From: Enterobacteriaceae bacterium UBA7338
GTDB taxonomy: Bacteria; Pseudomonadota; Gammaproteobacteria; Enterobacterales; Enterobacteriaceae
Length of the DNA: 64,000 nucleotides
Direction of reading: 5' to 3'
NCBI GenBank assembly: GCA_002480085.1
Contig: DKPJ01000009.1
Coordinates: 197,169 to 261,168, forward strand
Under the pieces are notes generated by a model. That model searched no databases, had not been told where the DNA came from, and saw only the letters and a list, made by a program, of their open reading frames with translations. A program made the translations under genes and the position numbers. Numbering within the stretch: the stretch's first letter is position 1; each line of letters begins with the position of its first letter. Positions 51,985-62,741 of the stretch are shown here, piece by piece.

Positions 51985-53847
51985 TTAAACCGTCGGCTTC
52001 GCCTGCGGCTCGTCGTTGGCATCGCCGGAGTGTTTACCCTCCTCCGTACCCTGCCAGCCGTGCCGCTGGGAATGAGAGAGGTGCGCCCGATCCTCGGTGA
52101 TGATCTCCGTCAGCATCGCGCTGGTGCGTTTGAACACCGCGGCCCGCGCCTGGGTATCGTCTTCACCCTGAACCATCTCCTCTATCATGTCTGAATTATA
52201 GCGGCGAAATAGATCGGCGCGCTCCCGAGCCTCATACTCTCCCAGCCCCAGGCTCTCCAGCGCCAGGCGGCCAGTACGCAGCGCCCCTTCAAAGGTTTCA
52301 CGCTCCGGCCGCTCGACGCCCGCCTGGCGCAGACGAATAAAGTGATCGACATCGCGGGCGCGGGCAACGATCTGCAGATGCGGGAAGTGCTCTTTAGCCA
52401 GCTCGGTAAGCTGCAGGTTAGCCTTGGGATCGTCAATGGCGTTGATCAGCACCTCGGCCTTGCCGGCCCCTGCGGACTCCAGCAGATCCACGCGGGTGGC
52501 ATCACCGTAGAAGACCTTCATGCCAAACTTGCGCAGGGTTTCAATATGGTCGGGATCGTGATCGAGAACGACCATTTTTACCCCGCTGGAGAGCAGCAGA
52601 CGCCCGGCAATCTGTCCGAAACGACCGAAGCCCGCAATAATCACCCGCGGCTGCTCTTCGTCAATCTCATCCGCCTCGCGCTGCTGGCCCGTGGTTTTGC
52701 TATCAAGCCGGGTCAGCAGCACCAGCAGCAGCGGCGTTGCCGCCATCGAGAGCGCCACCGCCAGGGTCAGCGCTTTGGCCCACTCGGGATCCAGCACGTT
52801 AGCGCTCTGCGCCGTGCCGAATACCACGAAGGCAAATTCGCTCCCCTGCCCCAGCAGAACCGCGAACCAGCGCCGCTGTTTGCCCGGTACCTTTAACGGC
52901 CGGGCAATCAGCCACAGCACCAGGGTTTTAATCACCAGGAAGCCCACCAGCAGAATGATAATGCGCAGCGGGTGCGTCACCAGAGTCCCGAAGTCGATAG
53001 ACATGCCAACGCCGATAAAGAACAGCCCCAGCAGCAGGCCCTTAAACGGCTCGATATCGCTCTCCAGCGCGTGGCGGTACTCGGAACTGGCCAGCAGCAC
53101 CCCGGCCAGGAAGGCCCCCATCGCCATCGACAGCCCGGCCTCCTCCAGCAGCAGTCCGAAGCCAAAGACCAGGAACAGCGCTACGGCACTGAAGACTTCC
53201 CGCAGGCCGGTGCGGGCGACAAAGCGCAGCGCCGGACGCGCAACGTAGCGGCCAATCAGCACCACGATAGCCAGCGCGGCAACGACCTTCAGCGCTGAGA
53301 GAGTAAAGGCTCCCAGCGTGGTAGCCCCACCGCTAGCCGCCAGCAGCGGGATCATCGCCACCAGCGGAATGGCGGCGATGTCCTGGAACAGCAGAACGGC
53401 AAAGGCGCTGCGACCCATCTGGGAGACCATCAGGTTGCGCTCGTTCATCGCCTGCATGGCGATCGCCGTTGAGGATAGCCCCAGCGTCAGGCCGATCAGC
53501 ACCGCCACCTGCCAGCGCAGGCCCAGCGCCATACAGAATGCGCCCAGCAGCAGGCCGCAGACCAGCATCTGCAATGCGCCGCCGCCAAACACCGAGGCGC
53601 GTAGCTTCCACAGCCGCTGGGGATCCAGCTCCAGGCCGATGACAAACAGCATTAGCACCACACCAATTTCAGCAAAGTGCAGAATCGACTCGGCGTCGGT
53701 GACCAGACGCAGCCCCCACGGGCCAATAATGCAGCCGGCAATCAGGTAGCCCAGCACTGAGCCAAGACCGAGGCGCACCGCTATCGGCACGATCAGCGCC
53801 GCCGATCCCAGATAGATCAGGGCCTGGATCAGGGTATGGCTATCCAT
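51985..53847 (-). CDS. kefC: Glutathione-regulated potassium efflux system KefC
   Basis: KefC is an inner-membrane K+/H+ antiporter kept closed by glutathione and opened by its electrophile adducts, so that the cytoplasm acidifies and is protected. The 620 residues match E. coli: about 12 transmembrane helices of the CPA2 family, then a cytoplasmic RCK/KTN domain (VIIAGFGRFGQIAGRLL with Rossmann GxGxxG). It overlaps the upstream kefF by 8 bases. Glutathione synthetase is encoded at 37336-38283. Confidence 0.98.
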   Translation of the reverse strand: MDSHTLIQALIYLGSAALIVPIAVRLGLGSVLGYLIAGCIIGPWGLRLVTDAESILHFAEIGVVLMLFVIGLELDPQRLWKLRASVFGGGALQMLVCGLLLGAFCMALGLRWQVAVLIGLTLGLSSTAIAMQAMNERNLMVSQMGRSAFAVLLFQDIAAIPLVAMIPLLAASGGATTLGAFTLSALKVVAALAIVVLIGRYVARPALRFVARTGLREVFSAVALFLVFGFGLLLEEAGLSMAMGAFLAGVLLASSEYRHALESDIEPFKGLLLGLFFIGVGMSIDFGTLVTHPLRIIILLVGFLVIKTLVLWLIARPLKVPGKQRRWFAVLLGQGSEFAFVVFGTAQSANVLDPEWAKALTLAVALSMAATPLLLVLLTRLDSKTTGQQREADEIDEEQPRVIIAGFGRFGQIAGRLLLSSGVKMVVLDHDPDHIETLRKFGMKVFYGDATRVDLLESAGAGKAEVLINAIDDPKANLQLTELAKEHFPHLQIVARARDVDHFIRLRQAGVERPERETFEGALRTGRLALESLGLGEYEARERADLFRRYNSDMIEEMVQGEDDTQARAAVFKRTSAMLTEIITEDRAHLSHSQRHGWQGTEEGKHSGDANDEPQAKPTV

Positions 53848-54370
53848 GGTGCACCTCCTGCCACGCCATCAGCCGCTGCTTATAGTGACGCGCCTTGGCG
53901 TTCAGGGTTTCATCGTCGTTTACAAAGGTATTATGCATAGAGAAAGGGGCCAGCCACTTCATGCCGCAGTAGATCGCCGTGGCCTGCAGGGGCTGCGCCA
54001 GCGCCTCGAAGCCCGGGTGCGATCCGATATCGAAGTGATGCTCGCCGCCGCCGGTGGTCACCGCCCACAGCAAATGCTTGCCGTGCAGCGCCGTACCGCC
54101 CTCGCCGTAGGCCCAGCCGTGGGTCAGGACTTTATCCATCCATAGCTTAAGCAGCGGCGGGACGCTATACCACTGAAGCGGATGCTGCCAGACCACCAGG
54201 TCCGCGCGCGAGACGGCCTCCTGCTCGGCGGCAATATCAATATTGAAGTCGGGATAGAGTTGGTAAAGCGAGCGGACTTCGACGCCGTCCAGCGTTCCTG
54301 CCTGCTCAAGCATCCGCTTATTCGCGTGCGAATGCCGCGGATAGGGATGGGCATAAATAATCAGAATCAT
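53840..54370 (-). CDS. kefF: KefC ancillary quinone oxidoreductase KefF
   Basis: KefF is a flavodoxin-fold FMN quinone reductase that binds KefC and is needed for its full activity. The 176 residues match E. coli and show MILIIYAHPYPRHSHANK, WQHPLQWYSVPPLLKLWMD and the FMN loop WAVTTGGGEHHF. Start ATG 54370. Its end overlaps kefC by 8 bases, so the partner pair is coupled. Confidence 0.97.
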   Translation of the reverse strand: MILIIYAHPYPRHSHANKRMLEQAGTLDGVEVRSLYQLYPDFNIDIAAEQEAVSRADLVVWQHPLQWYSVPPLLKLWMDKVLTHGWAYGEGGTALHGKHLLWAVTTGGGEHHFDIGSHPGFEALAQPLQATAIYCGMKWLAPFSMHNTFVNDDETLNAKARHYKQRLMAWQEVHHG

Positions 54371-54457
54371 TCATTAACCTGTCTAAACTGCACTATTTTA
54401 ATGGCAGTGAGTTTAGACAGTTAATGGGTGCGCTTACAGAAGAAAGATCCGCTTTAG

Positions 54458-54679
54458 TTAATCTTTTTCTATCAGCTGGGAGACGTCGGACGTTTTGATC
54501 TGGCGGCTATAGCCCTGCTGGTCAACGTAGCGGGTCATGCCGGTGTCTTTGTCGATTTCAGGCTTGCCCTGGGTAACGATCATCTCGCCGCTTTTGGTAG
54601 ACATAATGTAGTCGCTGGAGCAGCCCAGCAGCGACAGCGATACGGTACCCAGCAACAGAACAGCAGCAATCCTCTTCAT
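54458..54679 (-). CDS. Small YgdI/YgdR-family lipoprotein
   Basis: The 73-residue product has a lipoprotein signal ending LLGC (Cys20, +2 Ser, so outer-membrane sorting is likely) and a DUF903 domain (YIMSTKSGEMIVTQGKPEIDKDTGMTRY, read in two parts). It resembles E. coli YgdR and YgdI, about 72-75 residues. No function is known. E. coli carries yaaU and the cai/fix carnitine genes at this place between kefF and carB. It has its own promoter region and no close operon partner. Confidence 0.9.
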   Translation of the reverse strand: MKRIAAVLLLGTVSLSLLGCSSDYIMSTKSGEMIVTQGKPEIDKDTGMTRYVDQQGYSRQIKTSDVSQLIEKD

Positions 54680-54813
54680 AACAGACTCCTTATATCGTGG
54701 AGAGGAGAGTGTAACGAAGCAATCTATTATTTAATATCGCAAAAATATATTAAAATGCTAACGGCGAAGCGATTAGAAATATATTCATCTGAATTATTGT
54801 TCGGGCGGTAATA

Positions 54814-54843
54814 ATAAAAAAGCCCGGCATTTTACTGCCGGGC
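54814..54843 (-). terminator. Rho-independent terminator of carAB
   Basis: GCCCGGCA / TGCCGGGC perfect 8-base stem, 6-base loop, 25 bases after the carB stop, followed on the minus strand by TTTTTTATT. Confidence 0.92.
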
Positions 54844-54868
54844 CTTTCATTTTATCTACTGCTAACGC

Positions 54869-58093
<3,225 letters not shown>

Positions 58094-58111
58094 GGTCTTC
58101 TCGGCTCCTGA

Positions 58112-59260
58112 TTATTTGGCAGTCTTACGGTATTGCTCGATAAGTTCGATAAAGTGATCGAACAGCGGCGCAGCATCGTGCGGGCCTGGGCTGGCCTCCG
58201 GGTGACCCTGGAAGCTAAACGCGGGCTTGTCGGTACGATGAATCCCCTGCAGGGTACCGTCGAACAGCGACGTATGGGTTACGCGCAGGTTAGCCGGCAT
58301 GGTCGCCTCATCCACCGCAAAGCCGTGGTTCTGCGCGGTGATCATCACGGTGTTGTTATCGATATCCTTAACCGGATGGTTGCCGCCGTGGTGGCCAAAC
58401 TTCATCTTCACGGTTTTCGCACCGCTCGCCAGGGCCAGCAGCTGATGGCCAAGGCAGATACCAAACACCGGAACGTCGGTCGCCAGGAAGGCCTGGATGG
58501 CGTCGATAGCGTAGTCACAGGGAGCCGGGTCACCGGGACCGTTGGAGAGGAAAATGCCGTCCGGGTTCATCTTCAGGACTTCCTCCGCCGGGGTCTTCGC
58601 CGGGACTACCGTCAGGCGGCAGCCTCTGTCTACCAGCATACGCAGGATGTTGCGCTTCGCACCGTAGTCGTAAGCCACCACGTGGAACGGCAGCTCCTCC
58701 TCTTTTTTCGCTTCCGGCAGTTCACCGGCCAGCGTCCAGCTCCCCTGAGTCCAGCTGTAGGATTCCGCGGTGGACACCTCTTTCGCCAGATCCATCCCGT
58801 TCAGGCCGGGGAACGCTTTCGCTTTCTCCAGCGCCAGCGCGGCATCCGGATTGTCGCCCGCGATGATGCAGCCGTTCTGTGCGCCCTTCTCGCGCAGCAG
58901 GCGGGTCAGCTTGCGGGTATCGATATCGGCAATCGCCACGATGTTATGGCGTTTCAGGTAAGAAGAGAGGTCTTCGGTATTGCGGTAGTTGCTGGCAATC
59001 AGCGGCAGGTCGCGAATAATCAGGCCTTGCGCATGAACCTGGGACGCTTCTTCATCGGCTTCGTTAGTGCCGACATTACCAATATGGGGATAAGTAAGAG
59101 TGACGATTTGGCGGGAATAGGAGGGATCAGTAAGGATTTCTTGATAACCGGTCATTGAAGTATTGAAAACGACTTCCCCAACCGCCGAACCTGTTGCCCC
59201 TATGGCCCGACCGTGAAACTGGGTTCCGTCTTCCAGAACCAATAGCGCTGACTTAATCAA
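58112..59260 (-). CDS. carA: Carbamoyl phosphate synthase small subunit
   Basis: CarA is the glutaminase subunit that releases ammonia into the CarB tunnel. I start it at the TTG at 59260 (read MIKSALLVLEDGTQFHG), as in E. coli, behind CTGGAGGGTGTT; the ATG 27 bases upstream would precede that ribosome site. The result is 382 residues, the E. coli length. The class I amidotransferase triad is seen in FGICLGHQLL (Cys) and HPEASPGP (His, Glu). ArgR and PurR-type sites lie upstream. Confidence 0.98.
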   Translation of the reverse strand: MIKSALLVLEDGTQFHGRAIGATGSAVGEVVFNTSMTGYQEILTDPSYSRQIVTLTYPHIGNVGTNEADEEASQVHAQGLIIRDLPLIASNYRNTEDLSSYLKRHNIVAIADIDTRKLTRLLREKGAQNGCIIAGDNPDAALALEKAKAFPGLNGMDLAKEVSTAESYSWTQGSWTLAGELPEAKKEEELPFHVVAYDYGAKRNILRMLVDRGCRLTVVPAKTPAEEVLKMNPDGIFLSNGPGDPAPCDYAIDAIQAFLATDVPVFGICLGHQLLALASGAKTVKMKFGHHGGNHPVKDIDNNTVMITAQNHGFAVDEATMPANLRVTHTSLFDGTLQGIHRTDKPAFSFQGHPEASPGPHDAAPLFDHFIELIEQYRKTAK

Positions 59261-59292
59261 AACACCCTCCAGAGAATATTCACTCACTTTAT

Positions 59293-59331
59293 TTGCATAT
59301 TAATTCATATTGAAGCCACAAATCAATGCAA
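59293..59331 (-). promoter_or_regulatory. Probable tandem ArgR boxes (carAB P2)
   Basis: Two 18-base units separated by 3 bases lie about 33-71 bases upstream of the carA start. The proximal unit ATATGAATTAATATGCAA is a good ARG box; the distal TTGCATTGATTTGTGGCT is weaker. The spacing is that of ArgR operators, and E. coli carAB P2 is ArgR-repressed. Confidence 0.6.
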
Positions 59332-59480
59332 ATTTGCTTACCGGTGTATTTTTGGCAAACGGCGGCATTCTAGAGACAAGCCTGGCAAAAGTCTACATTC
59401 AAGCGTACTTTTTCTTAGTTTTTTGCCAGCCTGAGGAGTAAGCGGCACTTTAAGATGCAAAATGGGGAGCTAAATTGCAG

Positions 59481-59496
59481 AGGAAAACGCTTGCGC
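59481..59496 (-). promoter_or_regulatory. Probable PurR box upstream of carAB P1
   Basis: The minus-strand sequence GCGCAAGCGTTTTCCT matches 12 of 16 positions of the PurR consensus ACGCAAACGTTTGCGT. It lies about 220 bases upstream of carA, near where PurR acts in E. coli. Confidence 0.55.
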
Positions 59497-59631
59497 ACCG
59501 CTACCAACTACACTTTTTTTATACGAGGCGGTAAAAACAGAAGCAGATGGGAAGAATTGGGTTTTTTTAAACAAAATAAGTGGAAAGATTGTGACTTATA
59601 AGCCAGTAAGCGGGAAAACGCCATCTGACAC

Positions 59632-59662
59632 ATAAAATAAAGGGGCAATAAAATATTGCCCC
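59632..59662 (-). terminator. Rho-independent terminator of dapB
   Basis: GGGGCAATA / TATTGCCCC perfect 9-base stem with a 3-base loop, then TTTATTTTAT on the minus strand. It insulates carAB from dapB. Confidence 0.9.
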
Positions 59663-59715
59663 TTGCAATCAAGGTATTGCGATCACAATAACCACATCAC
59701 GATGGGTAATAAATA

Positions 59716-60537
59716 TCACAAGCTGCTGAGATCAAGCACGTCACGCATATCAAAAAGACCTTTTTCGTGCGATTTCAGCCATAAAGCGGCACGAACGGCA
59801 CCGTTTGCAAAGGTCATGCGGCTGGAAGCCTTATGGGTGATCTCAATCCGCTCGCCAACGTCGGCAAACATGGCGGTATGCTCACCCACAATGTCGCCTG
59901 CGCGAACGGTGGCAAAACCGATGGTGCCCGGCTCACGCTCGCCGGTATAGCCTTCACGGCTGTAGACGGCGCAGCTCTTCAGATCCTTATCCAGCGCATG
60001 GGCGATGGCTTCGCCCATTGCCAGCGCGGTTCCTGACGGAGCATCAACCTTATGACGGTGATGCGCCTCAATAATTTCAATGTCGGTATAGTTACCCATC
60101 ACCTTCGCCGCCTTCTCCAGCAGCTTAAGCATGACGTTGACCCCAACGCTAAAGTTAGCGGCAAAAACGATGCCAATACTCTGCGCAGCGTCGCTAATAG
60201 CCTGCTTGCCCGCATCATCGAAGCCGGTAGTGCCGATGACCATGCCCTTGCCATGCTGGCGGCAGAAGGCCAGATGGGTCAAGGTGCCCTCCGGGCGGGT
60301 AAAATCGATAAAGACATCGAAGTCGTCTTTTACCGCCTCCAGGCTGCTCTGCACCATCACACCTGATTTGCCAGCGCCCGCCAGCTCCCCGGCGTCGCTG
60401 CCCAGCAGAGAGGATCCCTCCCGCTCCAGCGCCGCGCCGAGGGTTACGCCATCCATGTTCAGCGCCGCCTGGATCAGCTGGCGGCCCATGCGCCCACCAG
60501 CGCCCGCAATGGCAACGCGAATTTGTGCTTCGTGCAT
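59716..60537 (-). CDS. dapB: 4-hydroxy-tetrahydrodipicolinate reductase
   Basis: DapB reduces hydroxytetrahydrodipicolinate on the way to diaminopimelate and lysine, for peptidoglycan and protein. The 273 residues match E. coli. They show the Rossmann motif VAIAGAGGRMGRQLI, IGTTGFDDAGKQ, the catalytic EAHHRHKVDAPSGTAL and FADVGERIEITHKA. It is monocistronic with its own terminator. In E. coli rihC lies between it and ispH; here only 198 bases separate them. Confidence 0.98.
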   Translation of the reverse strand: MHEAQIRVAIAGAGGRMGRQLIQAALNMDGVTLGAALEREGSSLLGSDAGELAGAGKSGVMVQSSLEAVKDDFDVFIDFTRPEGTLTHLAFCRQHGKGMVIGTTGFDDAGKQAISDAAQSIGIVFAANFSVGVNVMLKLLEKAAKVMGNYTDIEIIEAHHRHKVDAPSGTALAMGEAIAHALDKDLKSCAVYSREGYTGEREPGTIGFATVRAGDIVGEHTAMFADVGERIEITHKASSRMTFANGAVRAALWLKSHEKGLFDMRDVLDLSSL

Positions 60538-60679
60538 AGTTGTGCTCTTTTGTTAATGAAATGCTATAAATCGCTTCCAGATTAACCAGCCCGCTACCGG
60601 GCCGCCAGCCGAAAACGCCGATAATAAGAATTTAATGATAAACGCCGAAAAGTATCAGCAAAAGACATGATCGCTGGAT

Positions 60680-60712
60680 AAAAAAAATGCCGGATAACAG
60701 CGTTACCCGGCA
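60680..60712 (-). terminator. Rho-independent terminator of the ileS-lspA-fkpB-ispH transcript
   Basis: TGCCGG...CCGGCA outer stem with a further GTAAC/GTTAT inner part, 23 bases after the ispH stop, followed by eight T on the minus strand. Confidence 0.9.
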
Positions 60713-60735
60713 CTCTTATTACATTATGCGCTACG

Positions 60736-61686
60736 TTACTCGACTTCGCGTACGTCCATGCGCAGCTCTTTCGGTACCTCAAAGACGATATTCTCTTCGC
60801 GCCCCTCAAGAGGGATGGCTTCCCCGCCGCCCAACGCTTGCAGGCGGGCGATAACGTTCTGCACCAGGATATCCGGCGCGGAGGCCCCGGCGGTGACGCC
60901 GACGCAGGCGGCATTTGCTACCCACTCCTCCTGGATATCTGATGCATCGTCAATCAGAAACGCCGCTTTCCCCATCCGCTGGGCAAGCTCCGCCAGCCGG
61001 TTAGAGTTAGAGGAGTTCTTTGAGCCAACCACCAGCACCACGTCGGCCTGCTCGGCCAGGGCGCGCACCGCCTCCTGGCGGTTGGTGGTGGCGTAGCAGA
61101 TATCATCCTTACGCGGCCCGACGATTTTCGGGAAGCGGCTACGCAGGGCGTCAATGACGTCTGAGGTATCATCAACCGACAGGGTCGTCTGGGTCATAAA
61201 CGACAGTCGGGTATCGTCTTTGACGTTGAGCGTCAGCACATCTTCCGGAGACTCCACCAGGTACATCCCCCCTTTCGGGTTGCTGTACTGGCCCATGGTG
61301 CCTTCCACTTCCGGGTGGCCGGCGTGGCCGATAAGAATCGACTCCTCGCCGCGGCGGCTGGCGCGCGCCACCTCCATATGGACCTTGGTCACCAGCGGGC
61401 AGGTGGCGTCAAACACCGTCAGATCGCGGCTTTTGGCTTCGTTACGTACCGCCTGGGAGACGCCGTGGGCAGAGAAGATCAGGATAGCGCCGTCCGGCAC
61501 TTCGCTGATCTGCTCGATAAAGATGGCGCCACGCTCGCGCAGGCTATCGACAACGTAGCGGTTATGCACCACTTCATGACGCACGTAAATGGGCGCGCCG
61601 TAGATTGCCAGCGCATTCTCAACAATGCTGATAGCGCGGTCTACCCCGGCGCAGAAGCCGCGCGGGTTGGCCAACAGGATCTGCAT
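60736..61686 (-). CDS. ispH: 4-hydroxy-3-methylbut-2-enyl diphosphate reductase
   Basis: IspH is the iron-sulfur enzyme that makes IPP and DMAPP, the last step of the MEP isoprenoid pathway. From ATG 61686 (MQILLANPRGFCAGVDRA) it has 316 residues as in E. coli; the ORF upstream overlaps fkpB. The three cluster cysteines are visible in PRGFCAG (Cys12), FDATCPLV and DDICYATTN. HEVVHN and HAGHPEVEGT are the substrate histidines. It follows fkpB by 1 base and is the last gene of the ileS operon. Confidence 0.98.
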   Translation of the reverse strand: MQILLANPRGFCAGVDRAISIVENALAIYGAPIYVRHEVVHNRYVVDSLRERGAIFIEQISEVPDGAILIFSAHGVSQAVRNEAKSRDLTVFDATCPLVTKVHMEVARASRRGEESILIGHAGHPEVEGTMGQYSNPKGGMYLVESPEDVLTLNVKDDTRLSFMTQTTLSVDDTSDVIDALRSRFPKIVGPRKDDICYATTNRQEAVRALAEQADVVLVVGSKNSSNSNRLAELAQRMGKAAFLIDDASDIQEEWVANAACVGVTAGASAPDILVQNVIARLQALGGGEAIPLEGREENIVFEVPKELRMDVREVE

Positions 61687-61687
61687 C

Positions 61688-62137
61688 TTATGCCTCCAGT
61701 GCCGGATCGACTTCCAGCACTTCAATATCAAAATGAACGGTTCGATCGGCCAGCGGATGGTTGAAGTCAACGGTGATCGAATCGCCGTTGATTTCGCGGA
61801 TCACGCCTGGCATTTCGCTGCCATCCATTGCGGTAAACAGCATGATTGCGCCGGTTTCCGGCTCGCCCGCATCCATAAATTCACGGCGCGAGAAGTACTG
61901 GATCAGATCCGGGCTGCTGATACCAAAAGCGGCGTCCGGCTCCAGCGAAAAGGCACGCTTATCGCCCGCTTTAAGCCCCAGCAGGTGCTGCTCCAGCCCT
62001 TCCGACAGCGAGCCGTCACCGAGGCGAAACAGCGCCGGTTTGCCGTTATTACGGGTGGACTCGGCAACGGAACCATCGTCGAGCTTCAGCGTGAAATGCA
62101 CCAGCACCGCGCTGTTGCTCTGTACAGAGTTAGACAT
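61688..62137 (-). CDS. fkpB: FKBP-type peptidyl-prolyl isomerase (SlpA)
   Basis: FkpB is a cytoplasmic SlyD-like prolyl isomerase. The 149 residues match E. coli: an FKBP half (VLVHFTLKLDDGSVAEST) with an inserted IF chaperone flap (DAAFGISSPDLIQYFSRREF). It lies between lspA and ispH in the ileS operon; a REP pair separates it from lspA. Confidence 0.97.
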   Translation of the reverse strand: MSNSVQSNSAVLVHFTLKLDDGSVAESTRNNGKPALFRLGDGSLSEGLEQHLLGLKAGDKRAFSLEPDAAFGISSPDLIQYFSRREFMDAGEPETGAIMLFTAMDGSEMPGVIREINGDSITVDFNHPLADRTVHFDIEVLEVDPALEA

Positions 62138-62157
62138 GCAAGTTGCTCACTTGTTTT

Positions 62158-62224
62158 GCCCGGTGGCGCTGCGCTTACCGGGCCTACAAAACCGTAGGCC
62201 GGTGCAAGCGAAGCGCCGCCCGGC
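62158..62224. repeat. BIME: two inverted REP units inside the ileS-ispH operon
   Basis: GCCCGGTGGCGCTGCGCTTA...GGGCCTACA (62158-62188) and its inverted partner GTAGGCCGGTGCAAGCG...GCCGCCCGGC (62194-62224) stand head to head in the lspA-fkpB gap. The two can pair into one long stem. They are likely to affect mRNA stability or readthrough between lspA and fkpB. Confidence 0.88.
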
Positions 62225-62240
62225 GTTTACCATTAAGCGG

Positions 62241-62741
62241 TTATGCCGCTTTTTTCTTCGCCGCCGAAGGAATGAACCCCTCCAGCACGATTAACGCCGC
62301 ACCGATACAGATCGCCGTATCGGCGAGGTTAAAGGTCGCGAAGTGCCAGTCGCCAACGTAGAAGTCGATCATATCGACCACGAAGCCGTGCCACAGGCGG
62401 TCAAACAGGTTACCCAGCGCGCCGCCAATGATCAGCGCGTAGGCGATGTTGTTCAGCTTCTGCGATGCCTTAGCGCGGTACATCATCACCGCCAGCACCA
62501 CGCAGATGCCAATGGCGATCCCGGCGAAGAACCAGCGCTGCCAGCCGCCTTTATCGGCGAGGAAGCTAAACGCCGCGCCGTAGTTGCGCGCATAGTGCAG
62601 ATTAAGCGACGGGAACAGCGAAACCGTCTCCCCCAGAGTGAAGTTCTGGAGGATCAGGAATTTGCTGCCCAGATCGATAATCAGCACGGCCACCACCAGC
62701 CACAGCCAGCGTAGCCCTGTTGAAAAGATCGGTTTACTCAT
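62241..62741 (-). CDS. lspA: Lipoprotein signal peptidase (signal peptidase II)
   Basis: LspA is the inner-membrane aspartyl protease that cuts prolipoprotein signals, including those of LoiP and the YgdR-like protein in this window. The 166 residues (E. coli 164) have four transmembrane helices. The catalytic Asp regions are GGALGNLFDRLWHGFVVDMIDF and the following FNLADTAIC. Its ATG overlaps the ileS stop by 1 base (TGATG). Confidence 0.98.
   Translation of the reverse strand: MSKPIFSTGLRWLWLVVAVLIIDLGSKFLILQNFTLGETVSLFPSLNLHYARNYGAAFSFLADKGGWQRWFFAGIAIGICVVLAVMMYRAKASQKLNNIAYALIIGGALGNLFDRLWHGFVVDMIDFYVGDWHFATFNLADTAICIGAALIVLEGFIPSAAKKKAA

Noticed and set aside
62158..62224. Repeats considered as a CRISPR array or insertion-sequence end
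   Set aside because: There are only two inverted units with REP cores and no spacers, and no transposase is near.
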